Positions 26,886 to 36,628 are shown, counted from the stretch's first letter. The stretch is 64,000 nucleotides of DNA from Phyllobacterium calauticae (GCF_019991125.1 NZ_JAGENB010000004.1:62001-126000); one strand, 5' to 3'. Notes: generated by a model not told the origin, from the sequence alone. Translations and numbers: made by a program.

Positions 26886-28598
26886 ATGCAGAAAGACCTG
26901 AAGCCTTCCCTGATAATTGCGGTATCCATCTGGTGCATTGCCCTGCTGGTGTATGTTTCCGTGTCGGCCGTCACGATTTTTCGGGACAAGTCGGACATGT
27001 TCGCGGCAAAGGCCAATGAGATCACAACCAGTGTTGATCGCCGCATTGCCCAGAATTTTGCTTTCGTCAAATCCCTGGAGGGTTTTTCAACCGTATCCGG
27101 TGTTGAATCCATGAAGGTATTCAGCTCGCTGGTTCAGCATATAATGGACGCTTGCCCTCGCATACACCTGATCCATTTGTACGAGCTCCCCAAAGGCGAT
27201 CACCCCTCTCACGCTACCCTCATGGCCAGTTTTCCCTCGACCACTGACGTTGCGGCAATACCTGCAGTGCTCCCAACCGTCATTAACCAGCCCCGTGGTA
27301 TGATCCGCGGATTCGCTGATCCACGCTTTCCCGGGCGTTATTTCACAACAGCGCATGTTGAAAATGGCAATGCACATTACGCTATTGTCATGCTTCTGGA
27401 TGTAGCACAAATGATCAAGCCACTCCTGCTGTCCGGCTCACCGGAGGTCGAGTGGATCATTGGCGGCGTCCCTGCCATCCTACTGAATGACGAACAGGAT
27501 TCGTTTTTCTCCCCCTGGCTTCGGCTCGAAAAAACAATCGTTTCCAGTCTGCACAAAACCGCGTCGGAGGACCTCACCAACTTCCCCGAAGGGACGGTGT
27601 TTCGCATAAGCGAAACTGTTGATCTGAGTGAATTGTTTAATCCGATGGGACTTGCAGCATATTGCTGTCTTTCCGCCGCAGCGGTCGCGGCAGCCTATCA
27701 TACGCTGCACCAACGCCGGCTCTCCCAGCGCCTGCGGCAATCGGAGGAAGAAGCACTGGGGCGTGCCGCGAGACTGGAAAAGGAGAACCGGCTGGAGCAT
27801 GCGGCACGCGTCAATGCCATCGGGGAGCTTGCAGCCGGCATTATCCACGAACTAGCGCAACCTCTCACATCACTGCTCAGCCAAAGCCAGGCGAGCCTCA
27901 AGGTACTCGAGGAAAAAGCCCCCCGCACCGGCCTCCTGAAACAGGCAATGGATGCCAACGTCCGGGATGCAAGAAGAGCCGGCCGAATACTCGGAAGGAT
28001 TCGTGATTACATTGCAAATACAGCCGCGGCCCCTGAAATCACGACGCTTAACAGCGCGATCCTGGAGATTGTCGAGATTCTCAATTTGGAGATCAAACAA
28101 AGGAACGTTTCGTTGGTGCTTTGTCTTGCAGAGCCTTCGCCCGTTGCAAACATCAATCGGGTAGAGCTTGAACAAGTCGTCCACAATCTGGTCCGCAACT
28201 CGATTGAAGCACTCGGCACATCGGAGCAGCCGCAAAAGCGTATAACCATCCACACCATCGCAGATCACACCGTGAATATCATCCAAGTGTCAGACAACGG
28301 GCCCGGTTTGAGCCCGGATACACTTGCACAGCTCTTTCAGCCCTTCTTCACAACCAAGAGCAGCGGAATGGGATTGGGTCTCTCGTTGTCCCAAAGAATA
28401 GTGCAACGCGTCGGCGGGCTGCTCACCGCTTCGAACAAAGATGGCGCGGTCTTCACGATTACCCTGCCAAAAGCGGAGACTCGTTCAGCAACAGCACCTT
28501 GCATACCGCTAGTCGCTTCCGACGCAACCAACGGAATGCAACGGGAACATGACATCAAGCATTTCACCGCCCGCGCCAACAAGCGATATGCCGGATAA
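26886..28598 (+). CDS. Membrane sensor histidine kinase, FixL/DctB-like
   Basis: The 570-aa kinase has TM1 (residues about 10-32), a periplasmic domain of about 220 aa, TM2 (about 254-272), a coiled linker, then a HisKA of the HPK4 type (IGELAAGIIHELAQPLTSL, phospho-acceptor His about 321). The HATPase has N box LEQVVHNLVRNSIEAL, G1 SDNGPGLSPD and G2 SSGMGLGLSLSQRIV. The HELAQPL form is typical of FixL, DctB and TtrS-like kinases that work with LuxR- or NtrC-type regulators. Its likely partner is the FixJ-type regulator gene that converges on it, 21 bases from the stop. The C-terminal tail of about 50 aa is unlike other kinases. Signal is unknown. Confidence 0.9.
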   Translation: MQKDLKPSLIIAVSIWCIALLVYVSVSAVTIFRDKSDMFAAKANEITTSVDRRIAQNFAFVKSLEGFSTVSGVESMKVFSSLVQHIMDACPRIHLIHLYELPKGDHPSHATLMASFPSTTDVAAIPAVLPTVINQPRGMIRGFADPRFPGRYFTTAHVENGNAHYAIVMLLDVAQMIKPLLLSGSPEVEWIIGGVPAILLNDEQDSFFSPWLRLEKTIVSSLHKTASEDLTNFPEGTVFRISETVDLSELFNPMGLAAYCCLSAAAVAAAYHTLHQRRLSQRLRQSEEEALGRAARLEKENRLEHAARVNAIGELAAGIIHELAQPLTSLLSQSQASLKVLEEKAPRTGLLKQAMDANVRDARRAGRILGRIRDYIANTAAAPEITTLNSAILEIVEILNLEIKQRNVSLVLCLAEPSPVANINRVELEQVVHNLVRNSIEALGTSEQPQKRITIHTIADHTVNIIQVSDNGPGLSPDTLAQLFQPFFTTKSSGMGLGLSLSQRIVQRVGGLLTASNKDGAVFTITLPKAETRSATAPCIPLVASDATNGMQREHDIKHFTARANKRYAG

Positions 28599-28619
28599 AG
28601 AACAAAGCGCGTCGATGCC

Positions 28620-29207
28620 CTACTGAACCCTCATTTTCATCTGCACAAATTCAGCCACGGATGTCGTGCCCAGTTTCTCGGAAATATTGGCCCGGTGCGC
28701 ATCGACCGTCCGCAATGAGATGTTCAATGACGTTGCAATTTCCTTCGAACCCCATCCCCGGCAGACGAGATTGATGATTTCATTTTCGCGCGGGGTCAAT
28801 GACGCGAACAACGTTTCGGCCTCTCGCTTTTCCAAAACAATTTCGAGAAGCAATTCAGCTTTCCTGAGCGCTTCAAAAAGCTGCTCCGGATCGACAGGCT
28901 TGGCCAGGAAATCAACGACGCGCGATTGAAACGCCGTGCGGCAACTCCTCAGATCTCCATACCCGGTAATAATGATGATAGGCCAGTCAATGCCTTTGCC
29001 GATCAGTTCCTTCTGCAATTCCAGCCCGTTCAGCTCCGGCATCTGCAAATCCAGAAGCAGGCATCCGGGTGGCAACAGGCTGACCTCACGAAGAAAGGTC
29101 AACGGGCCATCAAAAGCAATGACATTGATCCTGTAGGCCTCGAAGAGCAGACAGAGCCCCTCCCGGACGGCAGCATCATCGTCAACGAGGTAGACTGGAT
29201 AGCGCAT
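28620..29207 (-). CDS. FixJ/TtrR-type response regulator (REC-LuxR HTH)
   Basis: The 195-aa protein has a receiver (acidic pocket VDDD, phospho-acceptor Asp53 in LLLDLQMPELNG, Lys103 in DFLAKPVDP) followed by a LuxR-type helix-turn-helix (LTPRENEIINLVCRGWGSKE, then LNISLRTVDAHRANI). The start MRYPVYLVDDD at 29207 is chosen over an upstream alternative start because receivers begin there. The gene converges tail to tail with the kinase gene. Together they look like a two-component system; target genes are not evident in the window. Confidence 0.9.
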   Translation of the reverse strand: MRYPVYLVDDDAAVREGLCLLFEAYRINVIAFDGPLTFLREVSLLPPGCLLLDLQMPELNGLELQKELIGKGIDWPIIIITGYGDLRSCRTAFQSRVVDFLAKPVDPEQLFEALRKAELLLEIVLEKREAETLFASLTPRENEIINLVCRGWGSKEIATSLNISLRTVDAHRANISEKLGTTSVAEFVQMKMRVQ

Positions 29208-29351
29208 CAAAACGTGACCTTGTCTGGCGGCAGCAGCAATGGGCAAACCGAAACCTTGCCGTCGAGCAGGCGGAGAATACCCCGCCACACGATCACAGAC
29301 TCACATGACAATGTATCCGTACTTGTACCTATTCAGGTAGCTGCCAGGCGT

Positions 29352-29537
29352 TCAGATTGAAACAGCCATGGCAACGATGAGGACGGCCAGGGTGAGCGTG
29401 AAAACGAGAACCGCCACGTCCGCATCGCTGAGTCTGACCTTTGCCGTCCGAAGCGGTGATATTCCAGACCTTGGCTTGGCCTGACACGCAAGAAGCATGA
29501 TGGCAATGATAGCCAGAACGTAGGTAAGATCGCGCAT
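29352..29537 (-). CDS. Small hypothetical two-helix membrane protein
   Basis: A 61-aa frame from the ATG at 29535-29537 has two hydrophobic segments (residues about 4-18 and 42-60) around a short basic, Arg-rich loop. A TTG three codons upstream is an alternative start. No clear ribosome site is visible. It could be real because the hydrophobic/basic pattern is protein-like, but I recognise no family. Confidence 0.35.
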   Translation of the reverse strand: MRDLTYVLAIIAIMLLACQAKPRSGISPLRTAKVRLSDADVAVLVFTLTLAVLIVAMAVSI

Positions 29538-29810
29538 TCTATTCAACTATATCTGGTTCATGTCCCTGTTTAAAATAATGAATTCAACATATGAAATCCA
29601 TTGCAGCACCACACCCAGAATATAAAAATCTCATATAATTTTTAGGCCCCGCATGAAACGCCGATATTCGACTTGAACACTGATCGGCGACATCGGTTCC
29701 TTATACTTTTTGATATGAATACTGCAAACGCGCGGTGGAATTCCAGTCGGCAACGACACAGAATATGGCGTATGCTGAGGCCGTCTGGTGCGCACGGGAC
29801 ACAGCGGATG

Positions 29811-30260
29811 TCACGCTATATCTGTCAGACACGCGCAAAGCGTCCTTGCATCCCCGGCGGTTCGCATTTGTTCGAGCACCCCCGGAACTCTCAGTTTTCG
29901 CGTAAAATGCGCCAACACATTCAAGTGTCTGTTTGCTTCAGCGTCCGGCGTGATCAGCATGAGAATGACATCCACCGGCAGATCATCAATGGCATCGAAC
30001 TCGACGGCCTTCTTCAGCTTTGCCAGGCAGGCTCTTGGCTTATCGATCCCTTCCATCCGTGTATGCGGAATAGCAACGCCCTGTCCGATGCCGGTGGAAC
30101 CGAGACGCTCGCGCTTTTGCAGCGCAGCCAAGAGAGCCGCCGCCGGCACTCCCGCATCCCTGCTCACAACATCCGCCATGGCATGCAGTGCCTGCGTCTT
30201 GGATGACACCTCCAGATCGTACATCACATCATCAAGATTGAGATAATCAGCCAATTTCAT
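29811..30260 (-). CDS. EIIA-Ntr-like PTS protein (PtsN paralogue) linked to kdp
   Basis: The 149-aa cytoplasmic protein is of the PTS EIIA fructose/Ntr family. The phospho-accepting His is about residue 66 in GQGVAIPHTRM, and the start MKLADYLNL aligns with the usual start of PtsN. A GTG twelve codons upstream would give a longer form. It lies 45 bases downstream of kdpE on the same strand, so it is probably the last gene of the kdp operon. In E. coli and Rhizobium, unphosphorylated EIIA-Ntr binds the KdpD kinase and raises kdp expression (known from the literature). Here the EIIA gene is next to its expected target, which suggests a dedicated regulator. It lacks the rpoN/hpf context of the canonical ptsN. 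Confidence 0.87.
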   Translation of the reverse strand: MKLADYLNLDDVMYDLEVSSKTQALHAMADVVSRDAGVPAAALLAALQKRERLGSTGIGQGVAIPHTRMEGIDKPRACLAKLKKAVEFDAIDDLPVDVILMLITPDAEANRHLNVLAHFTRKLRVPGVLEQMRTAGDARTLCACLTDIA

Positions 30261-30305
30261 TCTCATTTCCAATTGCAAATCCCTGCGTACAAGCACGCGG
30301 CAATC

Positions 30306-30998
30306 CTAGTCAGCTTCTTTCAGACGATACCCCACGCCGGTCTCCGTCACGATGTATCGCGGCTGATCCGGCAGTTGCTCAATTTTCTGCCGGAGTTGTC
30401 GGATGTAGACGCGCAGATACTGGACATCCGCAGAGCCACCCCACACCTGTGACAGGAGAAAGCGGTGCGTAAGCACCTTGCCGGCGTGCTGCACCAGAAC
30501 GCGGAGGATATCGTATTCCTTCGGCGACAGCTTCACTTCACTGCCGTCGACCTTCACAATCCGCTTCACCAGATCGACGGACAGACCGCCGGTTTCGAAA
30601 ACCGGCAACTCCCCCTGCTGCTGCAGGCGATGCCGCAGGGCAACCCGAATGCGTGCGACCAGCTCATTCATTCCAAACGGCTTGACGACATAATCATCGG
30701 CTCCAAGCTCCAGCGCCTCCACTATACCCCGTTCATCGGTACGGCTTGACAGTATGACCACCGGAATATCCGAGCCCTCCTTGCGCCACCGGCGCAGAAG
30801 ATCGAGACCAGAAACATCGGGAAGACCGAGGTCGAGCAAAATCAGGTCGGGCTGATGGGCTTCCACCTGCTCGGTCGCGCTGGTGGCATTCCCCGCCTCC
30901 AGGACATTGTAACCCTGCGTACCAAGGCCGACCCGCAACAGTTTCCGAATGGGTTGCTCATCGTCCACGACAAGGATCCTGACGCTGGAATTTGTCAC
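30306..30998 (-). CDS. kdpE: Potassium-responsive response regulator KdpE
   Basis: The 230-aa OmpR-family regulator has a receiver with phospho-acceptor Asp56 (LILLDLGLPDVSG), Lys in DDYVVKPFGMNEL, and a winged helix (LRVYIRQLRQKIEQLPDQPR) close to E. coli KdpE. It activates the kdp structural genes when phosphorylated by KdpD. The start overlaps the kdpD stop by 4 bases. A direct-repeat site candidate lies upstream of the operon at 38696-38714. Confidence 0.95.
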   Translation of the reverse strand: MTNSSVRILVVDDEQPIRKLLRVGLGTQGYNVLEAGNATSATEQVEAHQPDLILLDLGLPDVSGLDLLRRWRKEGSDIPVVILSSRTDERGIVEALELGADDYVVKPFGMNELVARIRVALRHRLQQQGELPVFETGGLSVDLVKRIVKVDGSEVKLSPKEYDILRVLVQHAGKVLTHRFLLSQVWGGSADVQYLRVYIRQLRQKIEQLPDQPRYIVTETGVGYRLKEAD

Positions 30999-33700
30999 GG
31001 CCTGGCATCCATGCTGGGAACGGTCCGGGAAGCCGGCATTCTGATGGTGAAAACTGCTCCTGACCGATCGGTTCTTTGTTCCGCCGTGATTGTGCCGCCC
31101 ATTGCCTCAATGAATCCGCGGGAAATGGAAAGCCCCAATCCGGTTCCCGCCTTGACCTGATCACCCTTGCTCACCCTGTAGAAACTGTCGAAGACCCTTT
31201 CGAGATCCTCAACGGGAATACCTGGACCTTCGTCCATCACCTGAAGGATGACCGATCCGTCATCCGACCAGGCTTGTATCCGCAGAGCCGAACCATCGGG
31301 GGCATATTTCGCGGCATTGTCCAGCAGATTGAAAAGCACCTGCTCAAACAGGACCGGATCAATCCTCAGCATCGGCAAGTCATCCGGTATCGAGATCTCG
31401 ATCTTATGGGTTCCGATGATCTTCTTTGCCCGGCTCAACGCCGAACCGACGATGTCCCCGGCATAGTGATAGGCAAAATTCGGTTCCATTGCCCCGGACT
31501 CAATCCGGGTCATGTCGAGCAGATTGGCAATAAAGCGATTGAGACGCTCGGATTCGTCGATGACTGTCGAGAGAAGATCGGAACGTTCAGCAGCAGCAAG
31601 CACGGGAGAGAATTCCTTCAAGGTGCCGGCGGCACCCATAATGGCAGCCAATGGAGTCTTCAGATCATGCGAGATAGACGTCAGCAGGGCTGAGCGGAGA
31701 CGGTCCGCTTCCGCCGCCAGCTTTGCCTTGTCCACATCAGCCGCCAGTTGTGTTCGCTCAATGCCAACCGCCGCCTGGTCGGCCAGGGCGTCAAGCAGGC
31801 GCTGCTGTTCAGGCGTCAGCAAAGGCCCCTTCTTGTCGCTGTCGAGACCGATGACACCAACGGCCATGCGTCCCGTTCGCAAGGGCAGATAGAGCCGTTT
31901 TGCGCCCGGCAGGGTATCGGCTCCCCTGCCTGCGGCCCGGTTGTTTTCCCACGCCCACCGCGCTGCCGCAATGTCGGCCTCATCCAATGTGTCGTCGGGC
32001 GGATAGCCGGCCTTCACTTCAATAGAACCCTTCTCCGGCAGAAGCAGCACGACCCGTAGTTTCAACATGGATGCGATCTGAAAGGCTGTGGCCCACAGGA
32101 CATCATCGAGCGTGCTCGTTCCCGCCAGCTTCTTGCTGAACAGATAGAGATCTTCCGTTGTTCTGGCCCGTTGCCGCGCTGCCGCGGCCTGCCGCTGCAC
32201 CCTGGCCGTCAAATTGCTGGCGATCACCGCAACACCAAAAAAGAAGCCAAGCGCAATCACACTTTCCGGGTCGCTGATGACCAGGGTGTAAAGGGGATCA
32301 AGGAAGAAGAAGTTCAGCACAACCGCGCTTAGCACTGACGCAAACAGGGCCGGCCAGAGTCCAACCGTCACTGCCGATGCCAGCACGGCCATCAGGAAGA
32401 CCAGGGCGATATTGCGCACATCCAGCACGCGCGAGATCAGCAGCCCCACCGCAAGCGCTCCGGCGACATATGCCGTGCTCAGAAGATAGGCCTTGAGCTG
32501 GAAACGCCCTTCCGGAATTTCCGGCGCTTTCTGACGGGCCGGTTCGCCGTTCTGCTCGTTTCCGGAAATCACATGCACACTGATATTTCCGGCGTGCCGG
32601 ATAAGGTCATGCGACACTGACCCTTCGAAGAACTCACGCCAGCGCGGCTTTGTCGGCTTGCCCGTCACAATGTGCGTGACGTTGTTCTCCCGTGCATAGC
32701 GGGCAATCTCTTCGGCAGGATCACGTCCGGGCGTTGTGATCGCATCTCCCCCCAATTGGCTTGCCAGCCGCAAGGTGGAGGCAATGCGATCCTTGTCGTC
32801 TTCCGAGAGCCGCGTTGATCCGGGCGTTTCCACATAGAGTGCCGTCCACGGCGCACGCAACCGGTCAGCGAGACGCCGGGCATAGCGGACAAGGGAGGTT
32901 CCTCCCTGATGATCATCGATGCACACGACGACGCGATCGCCGGCAGCCCAGGGTCCCGATATCGCGTTCGCCTGCATATGCGAGAGAAGCTGGTCGTCGA
33001 CCCGCTGCGCCGTGCGGCGCAAGGCGAGCTCGCGCAGTGCCGTCAGGTTCCCCGGAGAGAAATAGTTCTCTATCGCCCGTTTGGCGGTGTCGGGAACATA
33101 TACTTTGCCTTCATGCAGGCGCTTGATCAGATCTGCCGGCGTGAGATCGATGATTTCAACATCGTCCGCCTCGTCGATGACGGAATCAGGCACGGTTTCC
33201 CGCACACGCACATGGGTGATCTGGGCCACGACATCATTCAGACTTTCCACATGCTGAATGTTGAGGGTGGAGTAAACATCAATGTCGTGTCTTAAAATCT
33301 CCTGGACATCCAGGTAGCGCTTCGGATGGCGTGAACCAGGCGCATTCGTGTGTGCCAGTTCGTCCACGAGGACAAGAGCCGGACGGCGCGCCAGGATCGC
33401 GTCAATGTCCATCTCTTCAAGCTGGTGGTCCTTGTAGTTGATGCGGGCTTTGGGGAGGACCTCGAAACCTTTGACAAGGGCTTCCGTTTCCTTGCGCCCA
33501 TGTGTCTCGACCACACCGATAACGACATCGATGCCCTCGGCAATCGCCGCCCGTCCGGACATCAGCATCTCGTAGGTCTTTCCGACCCCCGGCGCTGCCC
33601 CCAAAAAAATCTTCAATCGACCGCGGGTCTCTCGCTCGGCATTTTCCAGCAGCGCCTCGGGCGATGGTCTTCGTTCAGTGTCGCGGCCGTCATCAGGCAT
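30995..33700 (-). CDS. kdpD: Potassium sensor histidine kinase KdpD
   Basis: The 901-aa full-length KdpD has an N-terminal KdpD domain with Walker A (FLGAAPGVGKTYEML, residues 32-46) and a Usp domain (about 250-370). Four close membrane helices follow (about 398-490, including VLNFFFLDPLYTLVISDPES), then a GAF domain (about 520-660). The HisKA box is LLTSISHDLKTPLAAI and the HATPase has EQVLFNLLDNAAKYAPDGS and GTGLGLSIS. It senses low K+ or turgor and phosphorylates KdpE. It is separated from kdpC by 68 bases holding a strong hairpin. The adjacent EIIA-Ntr gene may encode its modulator. Confidence 0.96.
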   Translation of the reverse strand: MPDDGRDTERRPSPEALLENAERETRGRLKIFLGAAPGVGKTYEMLMSGRAAIAEGIDVVIGVVETHGRKETEALVKGFEVLPKARINYKDHQLEEMDIDAILARRPALVLVDELAHTNAPGSRHPKRYLDVQEILRHDIDVYSTLNIQHVESLNDVVAQITHVRVRETVPDSVIDEADDVEIIDLTPADLIKRLHEGKVYVPDTAKRAIENYFSPGNLTALRELALRRTAQRVDDQLLSHMQANAISGPWAAGDRVVVCIDDHQGGTSLVRYARRLADRLRAPWTALYVETPGSTRLSEDDKDRIASTLRLASQLGGDAITTPGRDPAEEIARYARENNVTHIVTGKPTKPRWREFFEGSVSHDLIRHAGNISVHVISGNEQNGEPARQKAPEIPEGRFQLKAYLLSTAYVAGALAVGLLISRVLDVRNIALVFLMAVLASAVTVGLWPALFASVLSAVVLNFFFLDPLYTLVISDPESVIALGFFFGVAVIASNLTARVQRQAAAARQRARTTEDLYLFSKKLAGTSTLDDVLWATAFQIASMLKLRVVLLLPEKGSIEVKAGYPPDDTLDEADIAAARWAWENNRAAGRGADTLPGAKRLYLPLRTGRMAVGVIGLDSDKKGPLLTPEQQRLLDALADQAAVGIERTQLAADVDKAKLAAEADRLRSALLTSISHDLKTPLAAIMGAAGTLKEFSPVLAAAERSDLLSTVIDESERLNRFIANLLDMTRIESGAMEPNFAYHYAGDIVGSALSRAKKIIGTHKIEISIPDDLPMLRIDPVLFEQVLFNLLDNAAKYAPDGSALRIQAWSDDGSVILQVMDEGPGIPVEDLERVFDSFYRVSKGDQVKAGTGLGLSISRGFIEAMGGTITAEQRTDRSGAVFTIRMPASRTVPSMDARP

Positions 33701-33718
33701 GTGTCATGACCCCTTCGA

Positions 33719-33755
33719 AAATACCGGGAACCCGCATCGCACGTTCCCGGTATTT
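33719..33755 (-). terminator. Intra-operon hairpin between kdpC and kdpD
   Basis: A 13-base perfect inverted repeat (AAATACCGGGAAC at 33719-33731 and GTTCCCGGTATTT at 33743-33755) around 11 bases fills the kdpC-kdpD gap. Read on the minus strand it ends in TTTTC, like a leaky terminator. It would let kdpFABC be made in excess over kdpDE, or be an RNA-processing site. Confidence 0.7.
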
Positions 33756-33768
33756 CAGGCTAACCGGC

Positions 33769-34332
33769 TTATTTCAGACCGTCGAGTGCCTGATTCAACG
33801 CCAGCACATTGATAACCGGCTCACCCATGAATCCAAGCTCGCGCGCCTGTATGTTCTGATCCACCAGCTGGCGAATGCGTGCCTCGTCAACACCTCTGGC
33901 TTTTGCTACGCGCGGAATCTGGTAGTGAGCCGCAGCCGGAGAAAGATGTGGGTCTAGACCGCTGCCCGAAGTGGTCACCAGATCAATTGGCACAGGAGCA
34001 GCGCTATTCGTTTCCTTCAATGCTGCCGTATCGGTCTTGATGCGGTCGATCAGTTTCGGATTTGTCGGGCCGAGATTTGAACCACCGGAAGAACTCGCAT
34101 TGTAGCCATCACCGGCCGCCGATGGCCTGCCGTGAAAGTACTTGTCCGCTGCAAACGCCTGGCCGATCAGTTCGGACCCGATGACAGTTCCGTTCTTCTC
34201 GATCAGACTGCCATTGGCCTGGTGCGGAAACAGCAGCTGCGAGAGCCCGGTCATACCCAGGGGATAGATGAGACCCGTGATCACTGTAAGGGCGATAACC
34301 ATGACAATCGCGGGTTTGAGTTGTTTTAACAT
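33769..34332 (-). CDS. kdpC: Potassium-transporting ATPase subunit KdpC
   Basis: The 187-aa subunit has one N-terminal membrane helix ([20 protein letters not shown]) and a periplasmic domain with the family blocks [20 protein letters not shown] and [19 protein letters not shown]. It raises ATP affinity and stabilises the KdpFABC complex. Length is normal (E. coli 190 aa). It follows kdpB by 12 bases. Confidence 0.95.
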   Translation of the reverse strand: MLKQLKPAIVMVIALTVITGLIYPLGMTGLSQLLFPHQANGSLIEKNGTVIGSELIGQAFAADKYFHGRPSAAGDGYNASSSGGSNLGPTNPKLIDRIKTDTAALKETNSAAPVPIDLVTTSGSGLDPHLSPAAAHYQIPRVAKARGVDEARIRQLVDQNIQARELGFMGEPVINVLALNQALDGLK

Positions 34333-34344
34333 TGGAATGATCCT

Positions 34345-36417
34345 TTATGCGAGCCCGAGGCTGGTGATGACCATGTCGATCGCTTTGATGCCGATGAATG
34401 GCACGATGACACCGCCCAGGCCGTAAATCAGAAGGTTGCGGCTCAAGAGAGCCCCTGCACCGACCGCCCGGTACTTGACGCCTTTGAGCGACAGCGGAAT
34501 GAGCGCAACGATGATCAGGGCATTGAAGATGATTGCCGACAGAATGGCGCTTTGCGGCGTCTGCAAGCCCATGATGTTGAGCGCGCCGAGCTGCGGGTAG
34601 AACGCCAGAAACATTGCAGGAATAATGGCGAAGTATTTGGCGATATCGTTGGCGATCGAGAACGTCGTCAGTGCACCGCGCGTCATCAGCAGCTGCTTGC
34701 CGATGCCGACGATTTCAATGAGCTTGGTCGGATCGCTGTCGAGATCGACCATGTTGCCCGCTTCACGTGCTGCCACCGTGCCGGTGTTCATAGCCACACC
34801 GACGTCGGCCTGCGCAAGCGCCGGCGCGTCGTTGGTCCCGTCGCCGCACATTGCCACGAGTTTGCCCTTGGCCTGTTCGTCGCGGATGAGCGAGAGCTTG
34901 TTCTCAGGAGTGGCCTGAGCGAGGAAATCGTCAACGCCGGCTTCTGCCGCAATTGCCGCTGCTGTCAGCGGGTTATCACCCGTGATCATCACAGTCTTGA
35001 TGCCCATGCGGCGCAGTTCCGAGAAGCGTTCGCGAATCCCACCCTTGACGATGTCCTTCAGGTGAATGACGCCGAGCAGCTTGCCATCGCGTACCACTGC
35101 AAGCGGTGTCCCGCCTGCCTTGGCTATCTGATCGGCGATGGACTGCAGCTCACGCACCAGCTCGGCGCTTGCCCGGACGGTTCCCGTCGCAACGGTTGTG
35201 GAATTGACATAGGCAAGAACCGCATCGACAGCTCCCTTGCGGATGGACGAGCCATCGATATCCACGCCGCTCATGCGGCTTTGCGCAGTGAACGGCACGA
35301 ACGTGGCATGCAATGTCGCCATGTCACGCGCACGAATGCCATATTTTTCCTTTGCCAATACGACGATCGAGCGGCCTTCCGGCGTTTCATCGGCCAGGGA
35401 AGCAAGCTGTGCCGCATCCGCCAGTTCCTGCTCGGTCACGCCGGTCACGGGACTGAATTCTGTTGCCTGGCGATTGCCGAACGTGATCGTACCGGTCTTG
35501 TCGAGAAGCAAAGTATCGACGTCACCGGCGGCCTCGACGGCACGCCCGGACATGGCAAGAACATTGAACTGGATCAGCCGGTCCATGCCCGCAATGCCGA
35601 TTGCCGACAGAAGCGCGCCGATCGTGGTCGGGATCAGCGTGACAAACAGAGCGACCAGGACAACAACAGGAATGGCGCCGCCTGCATAGGTTGCAAAGCT
35701 TGGGATCGTTGCCGTTGCGAGCACGAAGATCAGGGTCATGCCGGCAAGAAGAATGTTGAGCGCAATTTCGTTGGGTGTCTTCTGCCGTTCCGCGCCTTCG
35801 ACAAGCGCAATCATCCGGTCGATGAATGTGGAGCCGGCAGCGGCAGTGATACGCACGCGCAGCCAGTCCGACAGGACCTGGGTTCCGCCGGTGACAGCCG
35901 AGCGGTCGCCGCCGGACTCGCGGATGACCGGAGCGGATTCGCCAGTGATGGCAGATTCATTGACCGAGGCGATGCCTTCGATGACTTCGCCGTCCGAGGG
36001 GATAATATCACCTGCCTCGACCAGCACGATATCGCCCACCTTCAGCTTGGTGCCGGGCACCAGTTTGAAGCTGGTGCGATCGTCGCCGGTGAGAAGCTTG
36101 GCCTGCGTTTCCGTGCGCGCCTTGCGCAGTGAATCAGCCTGTGCCTTGCCGCGGCCTTCGGCGACGGCTTCGGCAAAATTGGCGAAAAGCACGGTGAACC
36201 AGAGCCAGACGATGATCTGGAATGAAAATCCGAGATCGCGGCCGCCGGTCGCCAGGTCCTTGAGGAACAGTACCGTCGTCAGGAACGAAACGACAGCAAC
36301 CACGAACATGACGGGGTTTTTGATGAGGCTGCGCGGATCGAGTTTTTTGAAAGCTCCTCCGATGGCCGGTATGAGTATGCGAGAGTCCATAAGGCTCGCG
36401 GATTTGGACTGGCTCAT
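34345..36417 (-). CDS. kdpB: Potassium-transporting P-type ATPase catalytic subunit KdpB
   Basis: The 690-aa ATPase has the phosphorylation motif [12 protein letters not shown] (Asp306), the dephosphorylation loop TGES (158-161, whose Ser corresponds to the inhibitory phosphoserine 162 of E. coli), and the hinge [21 protein letters not shown] binding uses a KGAV segment. The start [13 protein letters not shown] at 36417 has a CTGGAG ribosome site; a longer frame extending upstream would overlap the 55-aa ORF. Between this gene and kdpA lies that small membrane ORF, which is absent from the E. coli kdp operon. Confidence 0.96.
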   Translation of the reverse strand: MSQSKSASLMDSRILIPAIGGAFKKLDPRSLIKNPVMFVVAVVSFLTTVLFLKDLATGGRDLGFSFQIIVWLWFTVLFANFAEAVAEGRGKAQADSLRKARTETQAKLLTGDDRTSFKLVPGTKLKVGDIVLVEAGDIIPSDGEVIEGIASVNESAITGESAPVIRESGGDRSAVTGGTQVLSDWLRVRITAAAGSTFIDRMIALVEGAERQKTPNEIALNILLAGMTLIFVLATATIPSFATYAGGAIPVVVLVALFVTLIPTTIGALLSAIGIAGMDRLIQFNVLAMSGRAVEAAGDVDTLLLDKTGTITFGNRQATEFSPVTGVTEQELADAAQLASLADETPEGRSIVVLAKEKYGIRARDMATLHATFVPFTAQSRMSGVDIDGSSIRKGAVDAVLAYVNSTTVATGTVRASAELVRELQSIADQIAKAGGTPLAVVRDGKLLGVIHLKDIVKGGIRERFSELRRMGIKTVMITGDNPLTAAAIAAEAGVDDFLAQATPENKLSLIRDEQAKGKLVAMCGDGTNDAPALAQADVGVAMNTGTVAAREAGNMVDLDSDPTKLIEIVGIGKQLLMTRGALTTFSIANDIAKYFAIIPAMFLAFYPQLGALNIMGLQTPQSAILSAIIFNALIIVALIPLSLKGVKYRAVGAGALLSRNLLIYGLGGVIVPFIGIKAIDMVITSLGLA

Positions 36418-36460
36418 TTGAGACTCCAGTTTTGAAATTCTTGTAACGGCACAGCGGCGA

Positions 36461-36628
36461 TCATGACGCTGTGACTGTGTGAAGACAGGCGTATGCCGCA
36501 AGCCAGACGATCAGCATCACCAGCGTCATGCCAAGGATGATGTCGGAGGCGCGCACGCGCTTGGCTGCTCCTCGCGCCAGCTTGCCGGCGCGAGGGTGGA
36601 CGTTGAATTGCAGGTAACCGTGACGCAT
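36461..36628 (-). CDS. 55-aa single-helix membrane peptide between kdpA and kdpB
   Basis: A short frame starting [16 protein letters not shown] has a strongly basic first half ([17 protein letters not shown]) and one hydrophobic helix ([19 protein letters not shown]), ending LHTVTAS. A GGAG ribosome site stands 10 bases before the ATG, which is 11 bases after the kdpA stop. The kdpB ATG follows 43 bases after its own stop. Spacing, ribosome site and topology (basic side in) all support a real gene. I do not recognise it as a known Kdp subunit; it is not KdpF, which is encoded separately upstream. A role as an accessory subunit of the pump is inference. Confidence 0.68.
   Translation of the reverse strand: MRHGYLQFNVHPRAGKLARGAAKRVRASDIILGMTLVMLIVWLAAYACLHTVTAS

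Noticed and set aside
29673-30206. 177-codon plus-strand frame
   Set aside because: Mostly antisense to the EIIA-Ntr-like gene; composition rich in Arg/His.
34552-36132. 526-aa plus-strand open frame
   Set aside because: Lies opposite kdpB, whose motifs are all intact; composition is typical of an antisense shadow.
36418-36501. N-terminal extension of KdpB upstream of MSQSKSASL
   Set aside because: The ATG at 36417 has a GGAG site and matches KdpB starts; the longer frame would overlap the 55-aa ORF.
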